A DNA stretch of 64,000 bases, taken from NCBI RefSeq assembly GCF_023502205.1, contig NZ_JAMFLG010000023.1, positions 1 through 64,000 of the forward strand, in the 5' to 3' direction. Below are positions 34,901 through 42,445 of this stretch, piece by piece (the stretch's first letter is position 1; every line of letters begins with the position of its first letter). A program made the translations under genes and the position numbers. This DNA is from Aquiflexum sp. TKW24L. GTDB lineage: Bacteria; Bacteroidota; Bacteroidia; Cytophagales; Cyclobacteriaceae. Under the pieces are notes generated by a model. It worked only from the letters and a program-made list of their open reading frames with translations. It did no database searches and was not told the origin of the DNA.

Positions 34901-35446
34901 TCAGTTTTGTCTTGTTTTAAATTGTTCTTGGTTGAAATATACCCAGTTCAAATAGCTGAGCAAATCACCAAAAGTATCCGTAGCTTCCAGTATCTCGGTA
35001 GGAACTTCCCTACTTCTCAGCCTTGCCAATAGCTGTCCGTAAATGGCATTCAAGGCAATTTGGATCTCATGTTTCGGGGCATTTTCTCCGGCTTCGAGGA
35101 AGAGACGGATGAAATGAGGTTTTGCTTTTTGAAACAGATCAAAGTAATCCTTGTCGGTTTTGAGTAAAGACCAATGAATGGCGGCGAGTTTGTCTACCAA
35201 TTCTTGGGTTTGGGGTAGATGGCCGGTTTCTTCCACTTTGGCATTTTTCATATCGAATGCCATATCGCTAAACCAAACCGCCGCCTCTGTTTTTTCTCCT
35301 TCCGAAATAGGGTAGTGGGAGATCACATATTGCCGGATATCCTCCATGTTGAAATTATAGACCCGCAATAAATCCTCCATTTGGTACATATAAATGATGT
35401 ATTCAGGAATATTTTGGGCTTTTTTCTTTTCTGCAACTGCTCTCAT
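34901..35446 (-). CDS. DUF4924 family protein
   Basis: A 181-residue, all-helical soluble protein typical of Bacteroidota. It opens with MRAVAEKKKAQNIPEYIIYMYQ, followed by a MEDLLRVYNFNMEDIRQYV segment and a middle helix with LPQTQELVDKLAAIHWSLL. The function is unknown. It converges with the helicase gene, with 1 bp between the stop codons. Confidence 0.8.
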   Translation of the reverse strand: MRAVAEKKKAQNIPEYIIYMYQMEDLLRVYNFNMEDIRQYVISHYPISEGEKTEAAVWFSDMAFDMKNAKVEETGHLPQTQELVDKLAAIHWSLLKTDKDYFDLFQKAKPHFIRLFLEAGENAPKHEIQIALNAIYGQLLARLRSREVPTEILEATDTFGDLLSYLNWVYFNQEQFKTRQN

Positions 35447-35537
35447 TTTTCAAGTGTTAATTGATGTTGCAAAGAAAATAAGAAAGGTTGGTTTTTTACA
35501 ATAAATGAGAAAGTGCGTACATTTAAGAAAAATCGTT

Positions 35538-35762
35538 ATGCTAGACTATAGGGAATTCATCACCATCGAACCTGGGAAAAGAAGCGGGAAACCCTGTATA
35601 AGGGGATTGAGGATCACCGTGTATGATATTTTGGAATACTTAGCTTCAGGCATGTCTATCGAAGAAATTTTGGATGATTTTCCTGAATTGACTAGGGAAG
35701 ATGTTATGGCAAGTTTGGCATACGCCGCAGATGCCGAAAAGAAAATTCATATTTCAGGTTAG
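35538..35762 (+). CDS. DUF433 antitoxin-like protein
   Basis: A 74-residue protein, started at 35538 (MLDYREFITIEPGKRSG); an ATG at 35505 adds a poor leader. The DUF433 signature is complete: GKPCIRGLRITVYDILEYLASGMS (positions about 19-42) and a LTREDVMASLAYAAD helix. The fold is a winged/homeodomain-like DNA-binding domain found as antitoxin or repressor. It sits 26 bp before a DUF5615 gene, the common partner, so the pair would be a VapBC-like module. Confidence 0.88.
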   Translation: MLDYREFITIEPGKRSGKPCIRGLRITVYDILEYLASGMSIEEILDDFPELTREDVMASLAYAADAEKKIHISG

Positions 35763-35788
35763 ATTCATTCCTTCTTTTTGACCAAAAA

Positions 35789-36121
35789 ATGAAAATTCTA
35801 ATTGATGAAAATCTAAGCTGGCGAATAAAAAAGCCGTTAATTCAGTTTTTTACTGAGATCACCCATATTTCTGATTTTAAGAAACTGACTGAATCCGATC
35901 AGCAAATCTGGGATTGGTCTCGAAAATCGAATTATTCCATCCTTACAAAAGATTCAGATTTTTATTTTTTGAGTGTGCTAAATGGATGTCCACCTAAAGT
36001 AATCCGATTAAAATTTGGTAACATGTCTATCCAAGTTATTATTCAAAAAATAATTTCAAACATAGAATTGATTCAAGAGTTTTTAAAACAAGATGAAGAC
36101 TGTTACCTCGAGATAAATTGA
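35789..36121 (+). CDS. DUF5615 PIN-like protein (putative toxin)
   Basis: A 110-residue protein with the PIN-like DUF5615 pattern: acidic N-terminus MKILIDENLSW (D and E candidates for metal binding), a middle QQIWDWSRKSN helix, and ILTKDSDFYFL with a conserved Asp pair. The family is a predicted ribonuclease related to VapC. Its partner is the DUF433 protein just upstream. The conserved acidic residues are present and the frame is intact, so the protein may be active. Confidence 0.85.
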   Translation: MKILIDENLSWRIKKPLIQFFTEITHISDFKKLTESDQQIWDWSRKSNYSILTKDSDFYFLSVLNGCPPKVIRLKFGNMSIQVIIQKIISNIELIQEFLKQDEDCYLEIN

Positions 36122-36171
36122 TTTTCTTTTGGATAGTTTATTTCTATACCAATTTTACCCACAATTTTATC

Positions 36172-36179
36172 TATTTTTG
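36172..36179 (+). promoter_or_regulatory. Possible -7 box (TATTTTTG) of lepA
   Basis: TATTTTTG fits TAnnTTTG, but no TTG is found 19-20 nt upstream. If used, transcription would begin only a few bases before the first lepA ATG, giving a nearly leaderless mRNA or favouring the second ATG at 36194. Confidence 0.3.
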
Positions 36180-36187
36180 CGCCCTGA

Positions 36188-37981
36188 ATGGATATGCAAA
36201 GAATTAGGAATTTCTGTATTATTGCCCACATTGACCATGGGAAAAGTACATTGGCAGACCGTCTCCTGCAGTTTACCAATACGGTGAGCGACAGAGAGAT
36301 GCAGGATCAGTTGTTGGACAACATGGACCTCGAGCGAGAGCGCGGGATTACCATCAAGTCCCATGCGATCCAGATGAAGTATAATTACAAAGGTGAGGAA
36401 TACACCCTCAACCTGATCGATACCCCGGGACACGTGGATTTTTCTTACGAAGTATCGAGGTCAATTGCTGCCTGTGAAGGAGCGCTTTTGATTGTGGATG
36501 CCTCGCAGGGCATTGAAGCCCAGACTATTTCCAATCTCTACTTGGCGATCGGTCATGACCTCGAAATCATCCCGGTGCTGAATAAAATTGACCTTCCGGG
36601 AGCAGATCCAGAAGTGGTGGCAGATGAAGTCATAGAGCTCATTGGATGTGACAGGGAAGATATTGTGTTGGCTTCAGGAAAAGAAGGGATTGGAATAGAA
36701 GACATCCTCAATGCAGTGATTGAAAAAATCCCTGCTCCAAAGGGGAATATCGATTCACCGCTTCAGGCCATGATTTTTGATTCGGTCTATAATTCCTTTA
36801 GAGGAGTTGAGGTTATCTTTAGGATTTTTAATGGTACGATCAACAAGGGCGATAAAATCAAATTTGTCAATACAGGCAAAGAGTATTTTGCCGATGAAAT
36901 AGGAATTTTGGGGATCAATCAGATTCCGCAACAAACCATGTATGCGGGAAATGTGGGTTACCTGATATCCGGTATCAAAGTAGCCAAGGAGGTAAAAGTG
37001 GGCGACACGATCACCCATGTAAAGAATCCTTGTTCTGAATCTATCAAAGGCTTTGAAAATGTGAAGCCAATGGTTTTTGCTGGGATTTATCCTGTCGAAA
37101 CTACCGAATTTGAGGAATTGAGAGCTTCTATGGAGAAGCTCCAACTCAATGATGCTTCTTTGGTCTGGGAACCGGAGACTTCTGCAGCTTTGGGTTTTGG
37201 ATTCCGTTGTGGGTTCTTGGGAATGCTTCACATGGAGATCATTCAGGAGCGCTTGGAGCGTGAGTTTGACATGACAGTCATCACAACCGTGCCGTCTGTT
37301 CAGTTCAAAGCCCTGATGAACAACAACGAATACAAGCTGATCAATGCACCTTCTGACATGCCGGATCCGACGCTTTTCAAGCATATCGAGGAACCTTATG
37401 TCAAAGCCATCATCATTACGGCGGCGGAGTTTGTCGGTCCGGTGATCCAATTGTGTATGGACAAAAGAGGATTGATCAAAAACCAGGTTTACCTGACTTC
37501 CGACCGTGTTGAACTTTCTTTTGACATGCCTTTGGCTGAGATTGTTTTTGATTTCTTTGACAGGCTCAAAACCATATCTAGAGGATATGCTTCGCTCGAT
37601 TATGAAATGATCGGATTCAAGCAGTCCCAAATGGTGAGATTGGATGTGATGCTTAACGGTGAAATTGTTGATGCCTTATCTGCCATCGTTCATAGAGACA
37701 AGGCATACGAATGGGGGAGAAGGCTTTGCGAAAAACTTCGCGAATTGGTGCCGAGACAGATGTTTGAGATTGCAATTCAGGCTGCCATAGGTGCCAAAAT
37801 TATTGCAAGGGAGACTGTGAAAGCGATGCGTAAAAACGTTTTGGCCAAGTGTTATGGAGGTGATATTTCGCGTAAGCGTAAGCTTCTCGAAAAACAGAAA
37901 AAAGGAAAGAAACGTATGAGGCAAGTCGGAAACGTCGAAATCCCTCAGGAAGCGTTTATGGCGGTACTGAAGCTTGATTAA
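36188..37981 (+). CDS. lepA: Elongation factor 4 (LepA)
   Basis: A 597-residue translational GTPase that back-translocates stalled ribosomes. G1 is [16 protein letters not shown]2 RGITIKSH, G3 DTPGHVDF, and G4 [10 protein letters not shown]; the LepA-specific C-terminal domain is present ([20 protein letters not shown], then [11 protein letters not shown]). The length is normal. Translation may begin at the first ATG (36188) or at the third codon (36194). Confidence 0.97.
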   Translation: MDMQRIRNFCIIAHIDHGKSTLADRLLQFTNTVSDREMQDQLLDNMDLERERGITIKSHAIQMKYNYKGEEYTLNLIDTPGHVDFSYEVSRSIAACEGALLIVDASQGIEAQTISNLYLAIGHDLEIIPVLNKIDLPGADPEVVADEVIELIGCDREDIVLASGKEGIGIEDILNAVIEKIPAPKGNIDSPLQAMIFDSVYNSFRGVEVIFRIFNGTINKGDKIKFVNTGKEYFADEIGILGINQIPQQTMYAGNVGYLISGIKVAKEVKVGDTITHVKNPCSESIKGFENVKPMVFAGIYPVETTEFEELRASMEKLQLNDASLVWEPETSAALGFGFRCGFLGMLHMEIIQERLEREFDMTVITTVPSVQFKALMNNNEYKLINAPSDMPDPTLFKHIEEPYVKAIIITAAEFVGPVIQLCMDKRGLIKNQVYLTSDRVELSFDMPLAEIVFDFFDRLKTISRGYASLDYEMIGFKQSQMVRLDVMLNGEIVDALSAIVHRDKAYEWGRRLCEKLRELVPRQMFEIAIQAAIGAKIIARETVKAMRKNVLAKCYGGDISRKRKLLEKQKKGKKRMRQVGNVEIPQEAFMAVLKLD

Positions 37982-37991
37982 CTATTGAGTA

Positions 37992-38008
37992 TTTACGAAT
38001 TACGATTT
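37992..38008. repeat. Left inverted repeat around the four-helix-bundle gene
   Basis: TTTACGAATTACGATTT, part of a 7-nt periodic stretch (TACGAAT TACGATT TACGGGG, 37994-38014). Its exact reverse complement lies at 38477-38493 beyond the gene. Confidence 0.75.
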
Positions 38009-38083
38009 ACGGGGTTGAATTGGAATTCATTGGTGATTTGTTATCGTTGAGTTTTTTTTAAAAAATTGACTAAATAATTTAGG

Positions 38084-38439
38084 ATGACAATGAAGCTCGA
38101 AATGAAACAGAGGACAAAGCAATTTGCCATTGACGTTTGGAGATTATGTTCCAATTGCCTCATTCGAGAGAATATAACAGTTTTGTTAATCAATTAATCA
38201 GGTGTTCAAGTTCGGGTGCTGCTAATTATCGGGCGGTTAGTAGAGCAAAGTCAAAGGCGGATTTTATTAATAAATTGAAAATTGTAGAGGAGGAATGGGA
38301 TGAAAGTCAATTTTTTCTTGAAGTAATTGAAGAAATTAATTCCAATCAGGAATTAACAACTGAGATTAAACGGTTGATAAAAGAAGCCGATGAGATTGTA
38401 GCAATAATAGTGGCAAGTCTAAAAACTTCAAGGTCATAA
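38084..38439 (+). pseudogene. Frameshifted four-helix-bundle (S23-type) protein gene
   Basis: The reading frame begins at 38084 with MTMKLEMKQRTKQFAIDVWR and continues to LCSN near 38155, then runs into a stop at 38195. In the frame one base earlier, translation resumes as LPHSREYNSFVNQLIRCSSS and continues through KSKADFINKLKIVEEEWDES to a stop at 38439. Joined, the two frames give a typical full-length (about 118 residues) four-helix-bundle protein of the 23S rRNA intervening-sequence family. The break is at CCAATTGCC (38151-38159), where one T appears to be missing. It is either a real 1-bp deletion or a sequencing error. The gene lies between inverted repeats and is unrelated to its housekeeping neighbours lepA and folD. 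Confidence 0.82.
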
Positions 38440-38476
38440 TTTTACTTTAAAATTTCTCAAAGGCCTCGTAAATCCA

Positions 38477-38493
38477 AAATCGTAATTCGTAAA
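38477..38493. repeat. Right inverted repeat around the four-helix-bundle gene
   Basis: AAATCGTAATTCGTAAA, the exact reverse complement of 37992-38008. It ends 4 bp before the folD ATG, so it has replaced the normal ribosome-binding region of that gene. Confidence 0.75.
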
Positions 38494-38497
38494 ATCA

Positions 38498-39379
38498 ATG
38501 ATTGTAATTGATGGTAAAAAAACTTCCGAGGAGATAAAGGCAGAAATTGCCCAAAGGGTGGCAGAAATAAAGAATGAGGGTGGAAAAATCCCCCATTTGG
38601 CAGGCATTCTCGTGGGCAGTGACGGTGCCAGCCAAACTTATGTGGGAGCCAAAGTCAAATCCTGCGAGCAGGTTGGGTTTCAATCTACCTTAGTAAGACT
38701 GGATGAAAATGTCTCCGAAGAAGAGTTGCTTCAAGTCGTGGAGGACATCAACCAAAATCCTGATATTGATGGTTTGATTGTGCAGCTGCCTTTACCTAAG
38801 CATATTTCTGTGGAGAAAGTAACCGACAAAATCAAGCCTGAAAAAGACGTGGATGGTTTTACTCCTTCCAATGTCGGCAGGATGGCTTTGGGATGGCCGG
38901 CTTATGTAGCAGCTACTCCTTATGGTATCGTGGAGCTTTTGAAAAGGTATAAAATTGAAACTGCCGGAAAACACTGCGTTGTCATTGGTAGAAGTCATAT
39001 CGTAGGTTCGCCGATGAGTATCCTGATGGCTAGAAATGAATATCCGGGAAACTGCACTGTAACCCTCACCCATAGCAGAACCAAGAACTTGCCCGAAATC
39101 GCCAAGACGGCGGATATTCTGATCGTAGCTTTAGGAAAACCTGAATTTGTCACTGCCGAAATGGTCAAGGAAGGCGCAGTGGTGATCGATGTTGGCATCC
39201 ATAGAGTCGAAGACAATTCAAAAAAGTCAGGATTTAAGTTGATCGGTGATGTCAAATACGCTGAAGTTGCCCAAAAAGCATCTGCTATTACTCCTGTTCC
39301 TGGTGGAGTTGGGCCGATGACCATTGCATCTCTGCTTTACAATACTCTATTGGCAGCCGAAAAGAAAATCTATCATTAA
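38498..39379 (+). CDS. folD: Bifunctional methylenetetrahydrofolate dehydrogenase/cyclohydrolase FolD
   Basis: A 293-residue enzyme that interconverts 5,10-methylene-THF and 10-formyl-THF for purine and fMet-tRNA synthesis. The catalytic lysine and tyrosine are in [37 protein letters not shown], the NADP-binding [12 protein letters not shown] and the C-terminal [19 protein letters not shown] are all present. Its length is normal. The inverted repeat just before the start suggests that its original leader was altered when the four-helix-bundle unit arrived. Confidence 0.96.
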   Translation: MIVIDGKKTSEEIKAEIAQRVAEIKNEGGKIPHLAGILVGSDGASQTYVGAKVKSCEQVGFQSTLVRLDENVSEEELLQVVEDINQNPDIDGLIVQLPLPKHISVEKVTDKIKPEKDVDGFTPSNVGRMALGWPAYVAATPYGIVELLKRYKIETAGKHCVVIGRSHIVGSPMSILMARNEYPGNCTVTLTHSRTKNLPEIAKTADILIVALGKPEFVTAEMVKEGAVVIDVGIHRVEDNSKKSGFKLIGDVKYAEVAQKASAITPVPGGVGPMTIASLLYNTLLAAEKKIYH

Positions 39380-39445
39380 TTTCAATTTGAAGGTAATTGG
39401 TGTTTTAAATTTTAGCCAAAAACCCTTTAAAAGTTAAATTAACCC

Positions 39446-39476
39446 TTGCAGGGAATAGCAAACCTTTCTACTTTTG
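39446..39476 (+). promoter_or_regulatory. Consensus Bacteroidota promoter of tRNA-Leu
   Basis: TTG (39446-39448), 20 nt, then TACTTTTG (39469-39476): a very good match to TTG-N19/20-TAnnTTTG. Transcription would start near 39483, about 9 nt before the mature tRNA. Confidence 0.8.
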
Positions 39477-39491
39477 CAGACCTCAAAAAAC

Positions 39492-39575
39492 GCGCACGTG
39501 GTGAAATTGGTAGACACGCCACTTTGAGGGGGTGGTGCCTTTACGGGTGTGGAAGTTCGAATCTTCTCGTGCGCA
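39492..39575 (+). tRNA. tRNA-Leu (anticodon GAG)
   Basis: The acceptor arms GCGCACG (39492-39498) and CGTGCGC (39568-39574) pair perfectly, with discriminator A at 39575. The anticodon stem CCACT/GGTGG encloses the loop TTGAGGG with anticodon GAG at 39526-39528, reading CUC/CUU. A long variable arm (class II, as in leucine tRNAs) follows, and the T-loop is TTCGAAT. The 3' CCA is not encoded. It has its own promoter and terminator. Confidence 0.95.
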
Positions 39576-39579
39576 CATG

Positions 39580-39606
39580 GCCTCGGATTTTTTCCGGGGC
39601 TTTTTT
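39580..39606 (+). terminator. Intrinsic terminator of tRNA-Leu
   Basis: GCCTCGGA (39580-39587) pairs with TCCGGGGC (39593-39600; one T-G pair), followed by TTTTTT. Confidence 0.85.
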
Positions 39607-39911
39607 CATTTTGATCTTCGTTTCGATTTAATTTTAGAAGATAACCTTGTTTTTATTTTTTGAATTTATTCTTTTTTTGAAAAGAAAATCCTTTTCTATG
39701 AAAATTCTCCAAACGGCGATTCTTCTGATGGAAGCTCCAATTTCAGCGAAGAAATCAGCGCTTCTAAATATCCTGCCTATAGAGGCTATCAAGCGCGTGT
39801 CCCCCTTTTTGTACCAAGGCCCCAAGGAAAAACTGAAGAAAGTCCAGCGCCTAGTTCTTGATTCAAAAATTTACCTAAAAACAATTTTGTTTTGAAACCG
39901 TAAATTCCAAT
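39607..39911. other. Gap without a convincing gene
   Basis: About 300 bp between the tRNA terminator and the next gene. Both strands are open for 60-80 codons, but neither reading looks like a protein: strings of F, L and K on one strand and R, I and A on the other. The middle part (39710-39840) is less AT-rich than its flanks and could be a fragment of a dispersed repeat. I see no tRNA, promoter or strong hairpin. Confidence 0.4.
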
Positions 39912-41255
39912 ATGTCAGAAAAAATTACCACGTTTTTTAGGATTCAGTTTTTTTTGCTTTTGTTTTCGTCAATGGCATTTGGGCAGGATTATATTATTCC
40001 TCCAAACAGTTCACCATGGCCTGGGATTAATATTGGCGTGGTTCCCTCTCAAGATTTTGTACTTTCTTACGCTTTGGATGCCAATTTAGGCCTCCTTACA
40101 CTTTCCATTAAGGATGGGGAATTCAATAACAGGCATTTTGAGCAATATAGCATCGGTAGGGGTTTCAATAATGTCCATCATGAGGTAGAAGGCGACATAG
40201 TTTACCTGTTAATCACAAATAGCAGTAATTTTAAATTTTTAACAAAAATAAATACACAAAACGGTGAAGTTGAGTTTTTTCCTTTTTCAGTAAGCCTTGG
40301 AACAATAGGCCGATTCAAGATTTTTGGAAATTCGATTTTGGTAGTAGAATCGCTAAATACAGGGGATTTTGTCCAACTGTATGATTACAGAACTGGCGTA
40401 CTGATTTCTTTATCGGAATTGTATTATCCTAAAACCCGGATTTGGGATGTACAGATTAAGGATGGGATTTTTGACATCCTAGTTCATAAAAAAGGTGACT
40501 TCAGAAACCAATCCCTTAAAATGGTTGGATTTAATGCTGCAGGCTCAAAGTTGTACGAGACGGAGATTTTACCCCCGGGAACAAAAAAACTTATTTTCAA
40601 GTCGGCAAAGTTGATTCCATCCGGTGATACAGGTTATAGAATAGCGGGCACCTATGCCAAGAAACAAGGGGAGCAGTTTTCGGGATATTACCATGTTGGG
40701 ATCAATGACTTTTTGGAGCAACGTACAACAATGCATCCGATGCGATCTTTGGAAGGTTTTTTTGATTATAAGAAAAATCCACGTCTAAGAAAAAACGCCA
40801 AAAATCTCCGAAGAGACATGCAGGTATACCAGACATATTCGAGTAGGGAGTTTGTCGCATTGGCTGCAAGTTCACCTGAAGTTTCAAGGAAGTTTGTCCA
40901 TTTTATCGTGCTTGACAAAAATGGATCACATATTTATGATACTTCAGTGAAGGTTTTTTATGATTTTGGAGGGGCTTTTGACAACAGCACACTGGCCTTG
41001 AATGATAAGGACCTGTACTTCCTATTCGAAGGAAACCCAAAAATCAACGTTTTGCCGGGTTACAAATTTTATCAGGTAAAAGATGGCCAACTCACAGGGT
41101 TACTAAAGGCTCAAGATTATCTGCAAGTGAAGCCAAATGATTCTGAATGGGTTGAGATCAAATATTACCATTGGAAGGAGAATAAGTTTATCGTATCGGG
41201 AATCGAAACTATCAATGGTCAATCCAAGCACGTGATCCGAAAAATAGAAGTTTGA
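39912..41255 (+). CDS. Secreted protein of unknown function (possible beta-propeller)
   Basis: A 447-residue protein with a signal peptide (about residues 1-24, ending MAFGQ). The mature chain is a series of beta-strand segments spaced at 40-50 residues (VLSYALDANLGLLTLSIKDG, IVYLLITNSSNFKFLT, GNSILVVESLNTGDF, YRIAGTYAKKQ, YFLFEGNPK), suggestive of a six- or seven-bladed propeller, but no blade signature is certain. No family was recognised. The next gene (secreted DsrE-like) starts 48 bp downstream and may be co-transcribed. Confidence 0.75.
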   Translation: MSEKITTFFRIQFFLLLFSSMAFGQDYIIPPNSSPWPGINIGVVPSQDFVLSYALDANLGLLTLSIKDGEFNNRHFEQYSIGRGFNNVHHEVEGDIVYLLITNSSNFKFLTKINTQNGEVEFFPFSVSLGTIGRFKIFGNSILVVESLNTGDFVQLYDYRTGVLISLSELYYPKTRIWDVQIKDGIFDILVHKKGDFRNQSLKMVGFNAAGSKLYETEILPPGTKKLIFKSAKLIPSGDTGYRIAGTYAKKQGEQFSGYYHVGINDFLEQRTTMHPMRSLEGFFDYKKNPRLRKNAKNLRRDMQVYQTYSSREFVALAASSPEVSRKFVHFIVLDKNGSHIYDTSVKVFYDFGGAFDNSTLALNDKDLYFLFEGNPKINVLPGYKFYQVKDGQLTGLLKAQDYLQVKPNDSEWVEIKYYHWKENKFIVSGIETINGQSKHVIRKIEV

Positions 41256-41303
41256 GGGGGATTGCTTTTTGCTTATTTTTTCAGAATAAACGACCCCACC
41301 ATC

Positions 41304-41849
41304 ATGTTCCGATCTGCAAAAACCTTTCTTACCACCTTAATCCTGACTTTCATTTCAATATCCGCATTTTGCCAAACACCACAATTTCCGATTGTAAAAG
41401 GTTTTGGTGGAATATATGAAATTCCCGAAGCGACAGAAAGACCTGATCCCACAGCAGAGTATAAAATCATTATTGACCTTGTTTCAGCTGCAGACGATCC
41501 AAAGCAAATCAACAGGATGGTAGACAATATCGCCCGCATGGTCAATCTACATGGAATAGCCGGAGTCCCAAAAGATAACATCAAAGTGAAAGTTGCAGTC
41601 CATGGAAGTGCTATTTTCAGCATCCTTAATGATGAGGAATATCAAAAAATTAATGGTGTAAAAAATCCAAATTTGCCGGTTTTTGAGGCTTTGAAGGATG
41701 CGGGAGTTGAATTCTATATCTGTGGTCAATCGCTGATTGCGAGGAACATGAAGACAACCGATATGTGGGAAGGGACAGAAATCGCCCTGTCCATGCTCAC
41801 CACCCTTACCACCTACGTTCCTCAGGGATACATGTTGATACGATTTTAA
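41304..41849 (+). CDS. Secreted DsrE family protein
   Basis: A 181-residue protein, started at 41304 (MFRSAKTFLTTLILTFISIS) because this gives a clean signal peptide ending in FCQ; an ATG at 41262 would spoil it. The mature part is a DsrE/DsrF-like alpha/beta domain: YKIIIDLVSAADD, VARMVNLHGIAGV, VKVAVHGSAIFSIL and FEALKDAGVEFYICGQSL with the conserved cysteine late in the chain. Some members relay sulfur; periplasmic ones are unstudied. It converges with rnhB, overlapping by 4 bp. Confidence 0.85.
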   Translation: MFRSAKTFLTTLILTFISISAFCQTPQFPIVKGFGGIYEIPEATERPDPTAEYKIIIDLVSAADDPKQINRMVDNIARMVNLHGIAGVPKDNIKVKVAVHGSAIFSILNDEEYQKINGVKNPNLPVFEALKDAGVEFYICGQSLIARNMKTTDMWEGTEIALSMLTTLTTYVPQGYMLIRF

Positions 41850-42445
41850 AGATCCAAGACCAATTGCTCAGGCAAATGTCTGAAGAATTTTCTATGCAAT
41901 GGGGTCAAGCCCATTTTCAAAATTCCCTCGCGGTGTACTCTCGTGGGGTAACCCACATTTGTTTCCCATCCATATCCGGGATATTCTTGGGAGTATTGTT
42001 CCATCATTTCATCACGGTAAACTTTCGCAAGTATAGAAGCTGCCGCAATGCTTGCAAATTTGCCGTCCCCTTGGATGATGCAGGTATAGGGAATGTCAAG
42101 GTTGGATTTAAACCTGTTGCCATCAATTAATAAATGATGAGGCTTGGTATTCAGCCGCTCCACAGCCCTGCTCATCGCCAAAAAGGAAGCATGAAGGATA
42201 TTTATTGTGTCAATTTCCTCTACACTTGCTTCGGCAACTGCCCAGGCTAGGGCTGCGGATTTAATTTCCGACACCAAGGTTTGACGATTCGATTTTGTCA
42301 GTTTTTTCGAATCATTGACCAATTCATTTGCAAAATCGCAAGGCAAAATTACTGCTGCGGCCACTACTGGCCCACAGAGACACCCTCTGCCTACTTCATC
42401 GCAACCTGCTTCAAGTCTATCAGATTCTAAAAAAGGAATCAGCAT
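41846..42445 (-). CDS. rnhB: Ribonuclease HII
   Basis: A 199-residue RNase HII that cuts RNA in RNA/DNA hybrids and single ribonucleotides. The acidic catalytic set is visible: D-E in AGCDEVGRGCLCGPVVAAAV, D in LLIDGNRF and D in AKVYRDEMM. Its start lies inside the end of the glucosidase gene (26-bp overlap), suggesting translational coupling. Confidence 0.95.
   Translation of the reverse strand: MLIPFLESDRLEAGCDEVGRGCLCGPVVAAAVILPCDFANELVNDSKKLTKSNRQTLVSEIKSAALAWAVAEASVEEIDTINILHASFLAMSRAVERLNTKPHHLLIDGNRFKSNLDIPYTCIIQGDGKFASIAAASILAKVYRDEMMEQYSQEYPGYGWETNVGYPTRVHREGILKMGLTPLHRKFFRHLPEQLVLDL

Noticed and set aside
39634-39895. Overlapping open frames of 63 and 82 codons on opposite strands after tRNA-Leu
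   Set aside because: Neither reads like a folded protein and neither has a promoter; more likely a chance frame or a repeat fragment.
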